A stretch of DNA of 64,000 bases, from contig NC_053407.1 in the NCBI RefSeq assembly GCF_016859285.1, positions 18,844,699-18,908,698 of the forward strand, written 5' to 3'. The stretch's first letter is position 1. Each line of letters begins with the position of its first letter. The notes under the pieces were generated by a model that had not been told where the DNA came from, made no database searches, and saw only the letters and a program-made list of their open reading frames with translations. Shown here piece after piece: positions 12,481-26,400 of the stretch. The translations under genes were made by a program, and so were the position numbers. Source of the stretch: Xiphias gladius. Taxonomy: Eukaryota; Chordata; Actinopteri; Istiophoriformes; Xiphiidae.

Positions 12481-15400
12481 AAAATTGGTACTAGTGTTAC
12501 TCCATAAGGTGCCTTTAATACATTTTTCTCATTATGTTTTTGAAAAATGTAATTGGAGCAGCACTACGCTTCTCTCAAAACATATTTGCTGATGAAAAAT
12601 TGTAGAAGGTAAATAGCATTTTCAGGGAGAGTCTTTTCATGTGTGAATGTATTCTGAAACCTCAATGAATGGCATTTATTTAGACTAAGGTGTGTCTCAT
12701 TAATTCAACTCCAGTAAAGGCAAGAAGTCACAATTAAACAAAACTGGTTCTTTAATAATGGCCTCCAGAAACAGATGAACCCATCAGAAGTTCAGCAGTT
12801 GTTGGAGCAGTTTATGTGGTGCAACAACAGAGTAAGTCGTATGTGTATGTGCGTGTTTATGTGTTCATGTTTTCTAACACTAGTGGGAAAAGGAAGGTGT
12901 CTGTGGCGAGAAAGCATGTTTTCTCTCCTCTCTCCTTCTCTGATTACTGCTGTTTTGGCAGCTGACGCCCGGTAATGGAGACCTGGCTGTCAGGAAAATT
13001 TGTAGCCGTCTGCTGTAGCACAGCTCTTCATTCCAATCAGCAGCTGTCAACCCAGCATAGGCCGTTATTAATGACGGCCACTAACTGCCTCACAAATTCT
13101 CAGCACTATTTGAGAGCCAGCGTGAAATAAGGTTACACTCTCCCAGTGTGCCGCTGTGGGTTAATGGAGAGGTCTCAAATATCAGACAACTGTAGAAACT
13201 ACTTCTGAGCCTTCTCTCGTCGTAAAGAGACATCAGACATCATATATGGAGAAAGTGTTGTGATTTTTGAATGTAAACAATAATAAAACAACAAATAAAA
13301 GTTTTGTCCTTGAGAAGACTTCAGCTGTTGGAACATTTTGCTCTTAAAGTCATTGTTGTCATGCTGGTGCCTGTATTGTCATGTCAGTATGTGCATTTCT
13401 GAAGTAGTCACCCTGCTTGATTGACTGAGATAACAGCATCATAAAAACTTCTTTATATCCTTGTATGGTCGAGGTTGCAGTAATAGAATTGTGTGTGAGG
13501 CCATAAATGCGACCACGACAGAAAAAGCATGTGTTTGTCAGCTGTTAAACATGGGGCATAGGCATTCAGAACGGCGCAGTGGGGAACAGCTGCCATATAA
13601 ATCACTCACCTATGAAATGCTGCGATTAGCTGGCCGCCCCCACCGTCACTCTGCGGGTGAAGTGAGGAGCGATTCAGGGCGGGGAGTGGCTGACACCCAG
13701 GACGTGAACCTGCCTCCCATCTGCCTGGCAGGCAAGGCAGCAGAGAACACCACCGGACACCTCTTGTTAGGTTAAGCTTGCTCCACCACCGCTTCCTTTT
13801 CTGCTCAAGGCAAAACGGTGTGGTGTGGCACCGCCCAGAAAAACACAAAGAATTTTGCCACAAGCTGCTTCTCTAGCTGGTTGCATTGACTCTCACGGCT
13901 TCCCTCCCTATCTTTCATCTGCCTGATTACTTATCCACCCACTTAGGTTGATGAGTTACACCACAAAGAAGATCAATGCTCTTGGCTATTATGGGCCTTG
14001 TAAAAGAGGGAAGATTCCTGTCCTGTGACAGGTAGCAATTAAGTCTAAAAGAGGTGTAACAAGGTCCTGGATTATCCTTGTCAGGGATCATATCAAAGAA
14101 CAGCTTCTGCTATTTGTGAGTTGCTATAGAAGGATAAAATAGATGGAGTGGAGATTGTTGGGGATTTTGTTTTTCTCTGACCTTTGGTTCACAGGTAATC
14201 CATACCTCAGGAATCTTGAGCCTCAAAGGTGTGGCTGTTTCCTACCCTCATTCACAGGACAATCTTTCCATCCCTCCCCAGTCTGCAAAGGAATGCTCAC
14301 ACCTGTAGTCCTTCACCCAAATGTGAAACCTCTTGTGAGAATTCAGCCAGGTAAACCTTCCGCTAGCACATGCTGATCACTTCTCAGATAACAAGCTGTT
14401 GTTTTGGCAACAGCCAGAATATCTGAGAAATGACAGAGCAAAAGAAGGAATGATAATAATAATAATGATAATAATAATCATAGTCACTGTTATATGAGAT
14501 GCTGGCGCCCAAGAGTCCTGCAGCTGTCTGTGGTTCATTAAGACCTGTTCACCCACTGCTTTAGTGTTGAGCCACATTCCACAGCACGTTAAGTTGTTTG
14601 TTAGTGGCTGTGTCGGAGCAGTGGAGGGTGGAGAAGGGGATATGTTTGTGAGTCAACAGCTCCACTGATTGGGGATTGAGGAAAGAGCTGTATGACATAC
14701 AGCTAACCGCTCAACCACCTGTCAATCCACACACTGTTACCATCCCGCCCTGTAGGCACATCACTGGAAGCCGTGGACAATTACAGGATGCTGTAGATAC
14801 TATTTCTCTAAGAGGAGGCACGAACAGATCGTTTCTGGTATTCTGTGGTATTTGACCCGAAGTGTCAGGTTTATAATTTAAGTGCTGCTGTGTCAGTTTT
14901 GTGTTCCTCTTTGGAGTCATCTGCCCCTGGCTGGAGAGTGACAGGACAAGAAGTGGCTGGCAGAAGAACTCAAATCCAGATTTGAGAGGTTTTCTTTACG
15001 GAAATTTCGCAGCACGCTCAACCGCATGTTAGAGAAAAGCATTAAGTGTACTTTCACATATGAGTTCAGCTAATGGTTAGTTGTCATCCGTTGTCAATCA
15101 ATTTGCCTAATTTTTGATAGGTAACAAGTAAGTGTGTGAAGTTTACTGATTTGCGTCCTCATCCTATTTTGGGTGTAATCACAGTCAGACCTGTAACATG
15201 ATGACATGTGTGAAGAGATGAAAGGGGAGAGTGATGTGACAGAAGGTCACAGAGTCTGAGGCAGTGTGGATATGGGAGAAACTTCCAGAAGGACAACCAT
15301 CACTGCAGCACCCAACCGATACAGGCTTTATGGCAGAGTGGCCAGACGGAAAGTTTGCAAAAATCCAAACTTCTTCCATGTCAGAATTATGGAGGCCACT

Positions 15401-15552
15401 GTGCTCTTGGGAACCTTCAGATTTTTTTTTAGCCTTCCCCAGATCTGTGTCTTAACACAATCCTGTCTCTGAGCTCTGCAGGCAGTTTCTCATTGCTTGG
15501 TTTTTCTCTGATATGCATTGTAAGCTGTGAGACCCTATATAGACAAGTGTGT
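12481..15552. other. Gene-free spacer
   Basis: Apart from an (AAT)n run at 14,451-14,478 nothing definite is seen. Short open frames near 13,461-13,863 and 15,185-15,472 lack known motifs and overlap on both strands. Confidence 0.5.
14451..14478. repeat. (AAT)n microsatellite
   Basis: ATAATAATAATGATAATAATAAT-type trinucleotide run. Confidence 0.85.
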
Positions 15553-15880
15553 GCGTTTCCAAATCATGTCCAATCAGTTGAATTTACTGCAGGTTGACTC
15601 CAATCAAGGTGTAGAAACATCACAGAAACGATCGAGGGAAATGGGAGGCACCTGAGCTAAATTTCAAGTGTCATAGGAAAGGGTCTGAATACTTCAATTT
15701 CATATTTCAGAATAAATTTGCAGAATTTTTAAAATTCTGTTTTCGCTTTTTCATTATGGGGCATTGAGTGTAGATTGAAGAGCGAAAAAATGTTTTCTTT
15801 TAAGTTTAGCATAAGTCTGGAATATAAAAAAATGTGAAAAAAGTGAAGAGGTCTGAATACATTCTGCATGCGCAGTAGAT
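15553..15880 (+). mobile_element. Tc1/mariner-like element, 3' end remnant
   Basis: The order of words (gactccaatcaag, gtagaaacatc, gcacctgagct, aaagggtctgaatact, cattatggggcattg, aggtctgaatacattctgcat) matches the 3' end of the abundant Tc1-like transposons of teleosts, including the terminal 'gtctgaatac' repeat. There is no transposase frame, so the copy is 5'-truncated and immobile by itself. Confidence 0.75.
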
Positions 15881-15984
15881 AGTTAACATCACTCCCTTAC
15901 TTCTTTGCTGCAGGAATATTACCAAGTGATGGTTGAATTAATATTGACATGTAGATGACTACTAGCTCTGTGAGGCTGTGCTTA

Positions 15985-16325
15985 GGCACAGTGGTGCTTT
16001 GAGTTAACAGGCTAATGTCAGCATGCTAACATGCTCAAAGCGACAATGCTGATACTTAGCAGGTAATATTTACCATCTTCACCATCTTAGTTTAGTGTGT
16101 TAGCAAGCTAACCTTTGCTAATTAGCTCTGAACACAGAGTACAGCTGTAGCTGAACCAAAGTAAAGGACAGATTTAAATTTTGACCTGATGATGGTTCTA
16201 GATGAAAAGTGAAGGGATCACCTCCACCATCACCAGTTCATCCTTTGGGGAACATGAAAGTCTGTAGCAAAATTCCTGACAATCCATCCGATAATTGTTG
16301 AGATTTCACACAACAGTAATAATTT
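15985..16325 (+). repeat. Percomorph interspersed repeat ('gctaacatgctcaa...' family)
   Basis: Contains atgctaacatgctcaa, accatcttagtttag, gttagcaagctaacc, ttgacctgatgatgg, agatgaaaagtgaaggg and gacaatccatccgataattgttgagat, in the order seen in a very common interspersed repeat of percomorph fishes. I cannot name its class securely; it is probably a LINE 3' end or a SINE built on one. Confidence 0.6.
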
Positions 16326-16829
16326 AATCCAAAAACTATGTGATTTGTCTCTTTAAGCAAAGATTCAGTGTGTCTTAAAATCTACATTTGATTAGTTTTG
16401 ATGAGAGTGAATAGAATTTGATTATTTTCAGTCCGTTCAAAGACTAAAGATGCTCCAACAAATGTGAATTGTACAACATTGACAAAACTCATTCCACCTA
16501 AACATGTCAAAGCAGAAACATGTCAAAGCAGCCGTAGGGTAGTCAACAATTGTATTTTAATGAAAAGAAACACTATAATGTGATCATTTCTATTAATCAA
16601 TACCAACTCTTCAAATCAATGCATGTGATTTTCTAACCTCAACCGGATACATTACTATGCGTTTTTACACTGGAAATCTCATCAAACAGTGGATGTTACG
16701 TACATTATGTAAGTATAAAAAACTAACAACCAAAAATTTTTTCAGTGTTGTTGACCCTGAAAGCCAATATTTAACCATTACATCTAGTTTTTGTTCTCTC
16801 CGAATAAGTTATTAGTGGATGGCTAATAA

Positions 16830-17175
16830 TTACAGCTGAAACGATTAGTCAATTAATTGATTAGTTGATCAAGGGAAAACTAATTTCTCATAATTGATTA
16901 ATTGTTTTAGTCAAATTTCAAGCAAAAATTAAAAATATTCTCTGCTTACAGTGTCTTAAATGTAAAGATTTCCTGCATTTAATTGTCTTGTGTGACAGTA
17001 AACTGAATATATTTTGGTTTAGACTGTTGTTCAGACAAATCAAACAATTTGACGACATGATATCTTTAAGAATTTACGAAGAAATCACTATAAATTACAT
17101 TTTACAGACCAAACAGTTAATTGATTATTTAAAAAACTATAAGCGGATTAATCAGTAATGAAAAAAATTGCTGGC
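16830..17175. repeat. AT-rich hAT-type MITE relic
   Basis: Starts with agctgaaacgattagtcaat and closes near ttaatcagtaatgaaaaaa, with repeated attaattgattag words typical of the fish 'CGATTA' MITEs. Strongly diverged; edges uncertain. Confidence 0.5.
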
Positions 17176-20100
17176 TGTGGACCTGAACACATATGCTGAA
17201 TTATTTCAGGATTGTAAAATGATTCTTTTTTCTTTGTCTGAAATTATCTTCTGTGTTGTTCCAGTAAATTTACAATAAATCTCTTACATGCATGATGTTG
17301 AAAGGAGATGTATTTCTTTGTTAACTAGCTCACAGAATCCCCTCCAGAGCAAATATAAGCGATGCTAGGAACTCCATGAACCTTGGTGAGTGTAACACGA
17401 GACTATTAGGGGAAATGGTGAACCTCAATTTTATACATGTCAAAAAGAAAAAAACATGATAAACAGCCATGAAGTCGTAAGGCATTAAGAGCTCACTTTT
17501 CCCACGTCGAGCTGCCACAGAGCAAGGCAAGTCTGCAGAACCACAGGACCATAACTCATGCACGCTCTGTAAACTCATCACTTGCTGGGTCTCCTCACTC
17601 TGAGGCGAGACTGTTTCATCTGTGTGCAGATGAAAAATTTGGGGTTGTGAAATTTACACTCACTCACACATCAGCCAATTCTTGAATTCTCAGGGGGGGA
17701 AGGCACTGTTCTCCTTTGCACTTTTGTGGATTTAGTTTCAGATTCATAAAATAAAATGCCTCTGTCTGGGTGTGACCTAGACTTGGGTGTCTGTAGGTGT
17801 CAAAACCGAACATCTGGATGGCTGGGAAGTTGTTTTAGCTCAGGGTCTCTAGGTGAAAAACAGCAGTTTAAGGGCACTTTCTCAAAAAGGCTGGCCTGAG
17901 TAACAACTATTTAAATCCTTCCATGCACTCACATTTAAATTCCTTTTTTGGATCACTCTGGATGAGCACCTCACAGATTGCACCACAGCCTCATATGGTT
18001 GTTTCCGCTGAGGACATTATTTGCTGAAGCGGACGTGTTTGACCTTACAGACCTTTAACTTTGTAGAAACACCAAAATGCGTCACAGTGATTTTGAAAAG
18101 TGTGTCTCACAAAGATGGACAGACTCATTCATTCACCAGAGTAAAATGTAAGTCATTGATTTATTCAGTGAAACACCGGATTGTTCATATTCTCCACGTG
18201 ACGAATGATTGAGCATCATTAGGGTCATGTCAAGTTTATTAAAAGACCTAAACTAAGTCACAGCCATGTTTTTGTATCATGTAAATAGTTTAACAACAGT
18301 TCAACATTCACAATGCCATGATGACTGGGTACTCTGTTTGTTGACAAAGATCATGCGATACGATCAAAAGCTCCAGAATAGCTACTAAACAGACCTGAGG
18401 TGACATGGTTTTGTCAAAGTTTCCATGCGCTTTTCAGAAGTAGAAAATGTAAAAATATAAAAAACACAAAAGGCCAAAAACAAAATTAAGGCATTCAATT
18501 TTAGTCACAGCCTAGAAGAATTAGAAAAAGTCAAATAAAAGTAGAGCCAAAACTGAGGAATGAGGGAATTAAAGCAATAAAGAGTAATGGAAAACAAAAC
18601 AACAGGGTTTAAAGGGATTTAAAAAGTGATACAAACTGTCAGCAGGAGTTATTAGACAGTTTCTACATTGTTCTTTAACTTTAGTTTTAAGGCTGGATCT
18701 GGATCTCTGCCTATGTTTAAGCTCATATGGGGATACATTTAAAAAAAGAGGGTAAAACTCATCGTGCTGTAAAACTTACCACTAACCACTATCCACTGAA
18801 CATACAGTTTAAAAGTTGTATCCATTCCTTAGCCCATAGCTGTCCAGCCAATTTTTAAAATAAGCAATAACTAAAGTTATTTAAATCAAATTATTAACTA
18901 CAAATATTGAAAATGTGTGCCGCAGAAGCATTTATGCACAAGACATTGTATTATTTTTGTCATACTCCCAACTTTCACTTCAAATCCTCTGAGGCTTATG
19001 TAGCCTAAATTGGCTAATGGGTAACTGCCAGATCTTAAAATCTGTTGTAAAATTAACAGGAATCTGGAATGAAGATCATGTGGCAGCTAATATGTCTCCT
19101 AATCCTCGTTAAAAGTGTGGTTGTGCTTAACCTTATTACAGCCGAGTCGTTTCATGGATTAGGTCACATTATTACAGCCCACATTTTAAAATGGTTTCCC
19201 AAAATGCACTCCTGTATTAGTTTTAAGAGTAACAGACACATTTATCATGGATGGAACACTATGTACTGCCAATAGGCTTTCATGACAGTATCAATGATGA
19301 AGTGTCATGCTGAAACAGGCTTTGCAAAGAGGCACCCACATATGTAGTGTTTTGGAATGACGGGGCTGTTAAATGAGGGTTCAAAAAATGGATCATGTGC
19401 ACCGCAGTCGGCTGACAGAGTGACACTTTGGAGACGAAGAGAAATATCTTCCCATTTTATACACAGAAAGAGAACTCTCAAACAAGAAAAGGAAACCATG
19501 GAAATTAACAATTTTGTGGCTAAGCTATTAGTGGCTTTTTGGCTGGCAATGCTAAAGATGGATAGCTTATCTGACTTTAATAGCTGGCACAGCAGCATTA
19601 GTGCTGAGCTGGAGCGAGGAGAGGAACAATACGGCACATTAGAGGAGCAGCCAGCACACGCCAGAAACTGCTCCAGACTTCTAATTAGCATTCATTAACA
19701 GTAGGGGAAAGAGCGATTATGGTCTTTAAGTAGTGCATTAGCTAATGTTGCTTTTTCTCATGTCAGCAGATTTAAATAGGAGGAGTGTGCTGCCACATCA
19801 GAGCCGCTGCTTTGTGCTGACTGGGAGGTTTTGGTTGATGTCTGTGATGACCTTAAAATACACTGCTGCTGTTTGTTTACATTAGTTATTACCGCTAACA
19901 AGGCCACAGGCTCAGTCAAACATGACTGACTGTTTGCTGCCATCGCGGCTGCAGCAGGAGCTTAACTGATGAAATGTAGCTCTCCGTGTGATCTGATCCT
20001 CGACCACATCTCAGATGCAAAGAGTCAATAATGAAATTAAATGAAACGAAATTGCAGTTCAGTCTAATGATCTGACTAGTGATCTGCAGTATACAGTATG

Positions 20101-22720
20101 TTTCAAAGAACTTCACTTTCCATGTCAAAAAAAGATCTTTCCCAAAAAGTTTTTTCTTTTACAGTCAGGGCATTATTTATTTTTTATTTTTTTTAGTTTT
20201 TGCCATTATGGATATAATTTATGATTAAAAAATTTTTAAATTACCTGACAGGTTGTTAAAGCACCTGAAAACTTGCTTCAGTTGATTTTATGGTCCCTGG
20301 GAGCACAAAATTAATAACAAATTAATTGATTAATACAAATTAATTAATAAAAATTGATATGGCAAATTTAAGTCTATTATTTTACCGTACATGTCGAGTT
20401 GGAGTCATATTTGTGTCCACCTGACAAATCGAAGTCCAAAATTCACTCTCCGTTTAGCTCTGTTTTGTTCTTCAGTCTCCTAAGCCGCTAAATGCCCCAA
20501 TATGTTCACCAGTTTTTGCTAACTACTGTTTGGTGGTCTGCAGGTGGTGCACAGTGGGCTTTTAGATTTTTATTTTGCGGAAAATAGCTGCCTGCTGTGG
20601 CTGGAATCGGGGCTGATAAGAGCGGTAGGAGGGAACAGTAAAGTTGAGGGCCAGAAAACCAAAAACAATGAATTGAAAGAAGCCATAAAGCTCCATAGGG
20701 TGTAGGGGAACTGTAGAATCGGGTTAATAGTAGAATCGAGAAGTGGGAAAGACGGCTTGTTCTTTTTTCTCCTTTCTGTTTTCCCATTTCAACAATATCC
20801 TCAATGTCACTTAAAATAGAAACGGCTTCACATAGAAAGACAGGACTCGCTATAAGGATTATACGGCTTTACGTTAGGACCACCAGTTTGAATTATTTCA
20901 ACTTTTTTTCTGAGAAATTATGTTTTTTTTCTGTCATTTTGGCATGGAGGATAAGTATAAATACTATAATACCCATGAGAAACAAAATTTCATGTAGCAG
21001 TTTTTCCTTCTTCCTATCTTGTTGATCAAATCGCGACCCTTCAGATTTACTTTCCAACCCCACGGGGGGCTCAGACCCACAGGTTGGAAACCACTGAATT
21101 AGAGTGAGACAGCTGATTGAGAAGATTGGTTATCAAGGCCCTAAGAACATGCTTACAAATAAAGACGGGAATAATCAATACACCAGCATGTTGATCAATA
21201 ACAGAATATTGTCTGTCCCCTTCTTTATTCTCGTTATTTTACTGAGATTGGCAGATGCAGAAGCTCAATAATTTTGTGTTTGTTTTCCAGAATCTGCTGT
21301 AGATTAAACTGTGCAGAACAAACAGAGGGTTCTGTTAGCTGATGGGTTTATAATTTCCTCGTATTTCACAATTGCAAATGAGGCAAAACTCAAACATTAT
21401 TCAGCTACCCTCTGTAATTAAAGCTTTATTCAGCCAGAACTATGCTTTATACCACTGCATGTTTTGTGTGCAGAAATCACAGTTAATGGTCTTTAGTGCT
21501 GACTTTCGCTTTGAGTTTATTCATCCACACCACATTTATTGAATGGAAGAATTAATGTAGTAGCTGTGCAATCTGATAGTGACAGTATCATAGTGAGGCT
21601 GGTGATATTTGCAGCTGTTTCGACCTTGAATAAACTGAAACGAACTCTATTTCAAGACTGAAACCTTCAGCTGAAGTGTTGAGATGTTCATGTGGGACTG
21701 TCAGCAAGTCTGGTCTCGACTGCACAGAGTGCCCTCGGCCAGAAGAGCGAATGAGAGAGGCCGACCACAGGAACTGTGATGTCTGACAGTAACATCCACA
21801 TAAAAGACAGGCGATGAAAGAAATGTCCCTCACGTCAAACATGGAAGCCACTGAGGAAAAAGTAAGCTGGAATTTGCTTTCTTCCTTTTTCTTATTATCT
21901 TTATTGTTATTACTGCACCGGGCGGTCAGGGTTCACTAACAGAGCACACTTAACCATGTATCCTGTCACACACACTCCCGCCTACCACCACACACACAAA
22001 ACTCTCTGCCTCTCTCCTAACACCAGCCCTGCTCTGTGTGCTCTGCTAATATTGACTCTCCTGACTAACACTGCCTCTATTGAGTCAAACACAGAACTGT
22101 TTGACTAGAATTAGAACATCATTGAGATAACAGCCATGGACCTGTCCAGGCTGGAGCTGCGGTGCTAATGTAAAGCAGAGCAGGAGAACTGCTGCTGATG
22201 ATTGTCACTGAGTGCGCTGAAGGTGCAGCGGTGGAGCTCGCAATCTGGTCCCTACGCAAATGTCTTCTCACTCTGCGACTTTTATCACCGATGCACAATA
22301 ACAGCTACTTGTGAAATGTCTGCTTGTGAAATCACACACAGCATTCTTGTTCCAAGTGGGCAAAGCTGTGTTTATGTGCTTGTGGTTTTTCTATCATTAA
22401 GCTCATTGAGTCCTCAAGTTTGTAAAACTGGCTTGTCACTGGGGCCATCGTGACATTTGTGTCCCTGTGATGAAACAAAGTGCTGTCAAATGTGTTGGCA
22501 GCAGAAGTAAGAGCTTGCATTGTTTGCCGAAGCATATTTTCAATCTGAATGCAGGTATTCAATTCTTACCTTTGGTTACACCTTGCTGCTATGATGCTAA
22601 CAACTCTAGCCAACCATAAAAAACACACATAAAGAACACGTAGATAAGCAAACCTACTCAACTACTCACCACATGCAGGTCTACCCTCTACTTTCTCTTT
22701 CTTTATCTCTCTCTGACTCT
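17176..22720. other. Gene-free spacer
   Basis: No coding exon could be supported on either strand. A block at about 19,490-19,700 is less AT-biased and carries homeodomain-like TAATTAG and CATTCATTAA words; it could be a conserved non-coding element, but this cannot be judged without comparison. The open frames that overlap there on both strands have no protein motif. Confidence 0.5.
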
Positions 22721-22724
22721 CACA

Positions 22725-23060
22725 TTTCACCGACTTTGGCTGTGTCTGAAATCCCTCCCTATTTACTATATAATACACAATATTTACCCTCTGCCTCATT
22801 TCATTTGAGTGTCCAAAATCTAGTGCCCTGAAAAAATTCCACAGTGGAACGACAAAATTAGCATCAATGGCATGTACACTACTTTCTGCCTACAATCCCA
22901 TGATGCAATTTGTGGCACTTTGTACATGCAAAAATTACAGCTTTGCAACTCAACACCTTGTTAGTGATGACACAAAAGAACGCATTTTACCGCTCACTAA
23001 AGAGTAAACCACTGAGTGTCTGTAACATAGGGAGGAGTGACTGAGTTAACGAAGGGTTAA
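22725..23060. repeat. Probable MITE ('gctgtgtctgaaatc...' family)
   Basis: Begins with tgtgtctgaaatccctccctatttactatataatac and later contains gtacactactttctgcctacaatccc. This resembles the fish repeats that read 'ggccgtgtccgaaatcgc...cactatatagtg'. Weak evidence; edges uncertain. Confidence 0.35.
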
Positions 23061-23124
23061 TCGCAAGCGTTCCGGTGGCCTAACGGCTGCCCTTGTTTCC
23101 TGTCTCTCTATACCTTCACCTGTC

Positions 23125-23415
23125 AAACTAAAATGGCACTCAGTCGAGCCAAACCTACGTCCAAGGCCAAATATTGACAAAAATGTCCAAAAGGTCCCAT
23201 CTCGCAATGGGACAAAGAAAATTCCTGGATCCAGCAGTTTTACCGGATCTACACCAAAATTGAATTGGTCCTTCCCTGGCTCATGTCCCACCCCTCCACC
23301 AAGTTCGGTGCAAATCGCTTTGGTACTTTTTACGTAATCCTGCTGACAAATATACAAACAAATCAACAAACAGACACGGGTGAAAACAAAACCTCCTTTG
23401 GGCGGGTAATAAAGG
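23125..23415 (-). mobile_element. RTE-like retroelement 3' tail / derived SINE
   Basis: Contains cacccctccaccaagttcgg, tgcaaatcgctttggtactt, gtaatcctgctgacaaa and aaaacctcctttgg. The same block occurs in reverse orientation in a kif23 intron (about 43,968-44,290), where it begins attacctctgccaagga and includes cagcaggattacac and aaacttggtggaggggt. Two copies in one window support an interspersed family. The source LINE clade is inferred, not shown; orientation here follows the presumed element sense. Confidence 0.6.
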
Positions 23416-26400
23416 CAAAGTGCTAAAAAAAAAAAAAAAAAAGGAAAAAGGGAGTGATTTTGGACATAGCATTAGTCATTTCAATCTGCAGGGAATTTAA
23501 ATGTTTTAAACGTCTGCAGGGAATTTAAACGAGCCTCTTACCCCTTACAAAATGTACAGTGAAAACCATGGCAGAATTAACACTGAAAATCTTTGTTATT
23601 TATTAGTTGGTTGGAATTATCTATGAGTCGGTTGAAAACGTTGTCTTTGGCTGAGTTTTTAATGTTTCCAACTGATTGTGGCTTCATACGAGATATTATG
23701 CTTATAGACTGAGGCTAAACTAGTAGGTCACAGGCAAAGGGTCGGTGGTTCCACCAGTTTATGATCCATGTGAAAGACATGGAAATTTTTTTATTTTTTT
23801 TTTGTAGAACTAGTCAGTCATAGTATTATAAGATGATGGGGGAAAATTCATTTTAACGTAAAGTTGTTCCGCTTCTTAGCTTACATACTTGGTAATATTT
23901 TCAGACACTATGCTACCACTTTTAACATTACAAGAGAAAAGGGCTTTTAGGACGAGGACCAACCAATGAGTTTGGCGAACCTAACACTGCTTCTGGTAAC
24001 GTTGGCTAGGGTCAACGGAGTGTGAACTTCCCCAATCCAATAACAAGGGCAGGACAGAGCTGCTAACCTTAGCCTACTCTCTAATAGCATCCAGGACCAG
24101 CTTCCACACAGTGGGGAATACTACATAGTGGACGTGGTAGTTGTTAACCTGTAAACCCGCAAACTAATGCAGTTTATTATTAATGTGTACTTTGGTCTTG
24201 GAAGTAAGGCTCAGTTACTGCTGTAGGTAAGCTAGATAAGTGGACTTACCTTTGTGGTTTACATTAGAGCAGTTAAACACAGTGTTTAATCCATTCCTAC
24301 AGTTTTGCTCTTTTTATTCTTGATTTAGATCCTCTGAAGTTTAAATACCAGGTATCTCTCGTTCTACAGCCACATGCACAATCCGGCAACACATTTTCAT
24401 CACGTTCCTGTAAATCATCTATCACTGTATTCAACTGATACACCTTGTTGAGTCCGGCCATCTGGGTCATTGGCAGGCCATGTTTGTACACCAAATGAGA
24501 GGGGAAGAGCTGAATAAAAGGCCGCTGCAGATGGCAGTGCGGAAGTCTTTTCTGCCTGTGTGGTTTCGTTTTATCCCTACAGGCCTCATGGTATTTTGAA
24601 TTGCCCTGGGTTATGTATTCACTCGGTCATGTAAGCTAAATGAACCATCCATAATGTAAATGAGAAGGAAAGAGAGATTGAGAGAGAGACAGGGATGCAA
24701 ATGCAGTGGTGCCCCTGGTGTTGGAAAGGAAGAGAAAGAGATGTCAGCGTTTTCCCACATTTCACTTTCAAATGAGCCACAGCTGACTGGAGAGTCAAGC
24801 CTTCGCACTGCATATACCAAATAGTGCAATGAGCTAGCAAAAGATTCAACAATGCGTGAATTAAAAAATCAAAAGCGTCCCAAATGCGGTTTATTCTATA
24901 ATTTATATGAAAGGGCTTCTCGTCCTTGTCTGGGAGAGATGATTCAACAGTCTCCTGCTCCATCATTTAAAGAGATACTGACTCTCCCTGATTGGCTGGC
25001 AGGAGTTATGTGCTTTTGTGTTTATTGTGGTTGAACCTCCATCCCCACTTCCTCTAGACCCACTTTGTCCCACACAAAGTCCCAAATGCACTGTTTTCCC
25101 ATTTACAAGACAGAAAGCACTTTTGTAAATAGTTAATAGCTTTCCAGGGACACGGGTCGTGTTTTGAGTGCAGAATAATCACTGTTGGAATTTCTTGTCT
25201 GCCTGTTCAAGTCACAACACGAGGTACCCACACAACAACACCGCTGCTGTCTGAACTCCATCTCGTTTTAATCAGTAATTACCCGGCATATTTGCACTTG
25301 GCACTGTGAAACATGATGCAAGTTATTTTGTGTCCTCAATGAGAAATATTTTCTGGCATTTCACTGCTTCCAAAATGTTACAGCCAATTTGATATTAGAT
25401 AAATATTTGAGCTGGCATGCAATGAAGCGTATGTCAAATGAGCAAAAAGAACTGGCACTATGGATGTATTTAGCTGCTCAAAGGGAGGAAAAAGACAAGG
25501 GAGAGGCCTTGTCTGTTCTCCATTAGAATCCACTCAATTCTTCTACAAACAGAGAGGATGCTAGCCAAACAAGCTTATTCAAGGGGGTTCTGTGTGGACC
25601 ATGTTAGCTCAGCAAATCCAGCTCCACAAACATGCTTCAAAGAATCGTGCTATCTCCACAGAGCCTTTGATGTGGGTATTGATCATGCAGCGGTCTGTGA
25701 GAAAGAGGGATGCAGTGGAGGTTTAGTATTCTGTTCTGGCTCAAATAGAATAGATAATAGCAAAAACATGCACTCCCATCACGCCGCACTGTGCTTCAGT
25801 TATGACAGCTGCACAAACATTTTCTGGCTCTGAGGTAGATGCGATTAGGAGTAAAAGACAAGGGAAGAGCAAATCAGATCATTTGCCCTGAGGACAGGTC
25901 ACAGTGCATTATGTTTACCACAGTGGAGGAGCCCAAGCAGAATCCAAATAAAGTCAAAACATGAGTTGACAGGGAAGCGCGCCCCACCGCAGGTGACAGT
26001 ATAAACAGTCTTAGATTTGTCCACCCACTTCTAAAGGTATTCGTGCATTCTCATTTTAAAAGGCCGCCCTTCATTCTCAGGAGGAAAAACAAGTACAACA
26101 AAAACACATTTTTTGATAGTTCCTGGTGTCACAGTACAGTGGCAAGAAAAGCAAAGCAAACAAAAACAAAGCCAACACTTCAAGCATCACACAGTCACAC
26201 TGTATGCTATAGAAAGACAAACAAAGTCTGTTCTTCTTAGCATGGTAAAACAACCACCCACAGCCCTGCTCCTGTCTCACACTGAGACCATTAGTCACAA
26301 TGATTTCTCTGCCAGCTGTCCTGGTGTTTGCTGAAGCTAGCCTCGCAGGCAGGTTGAGCCTCATTTGAATTCTCACTTCAGTTTATTAGGCATGCGCTGG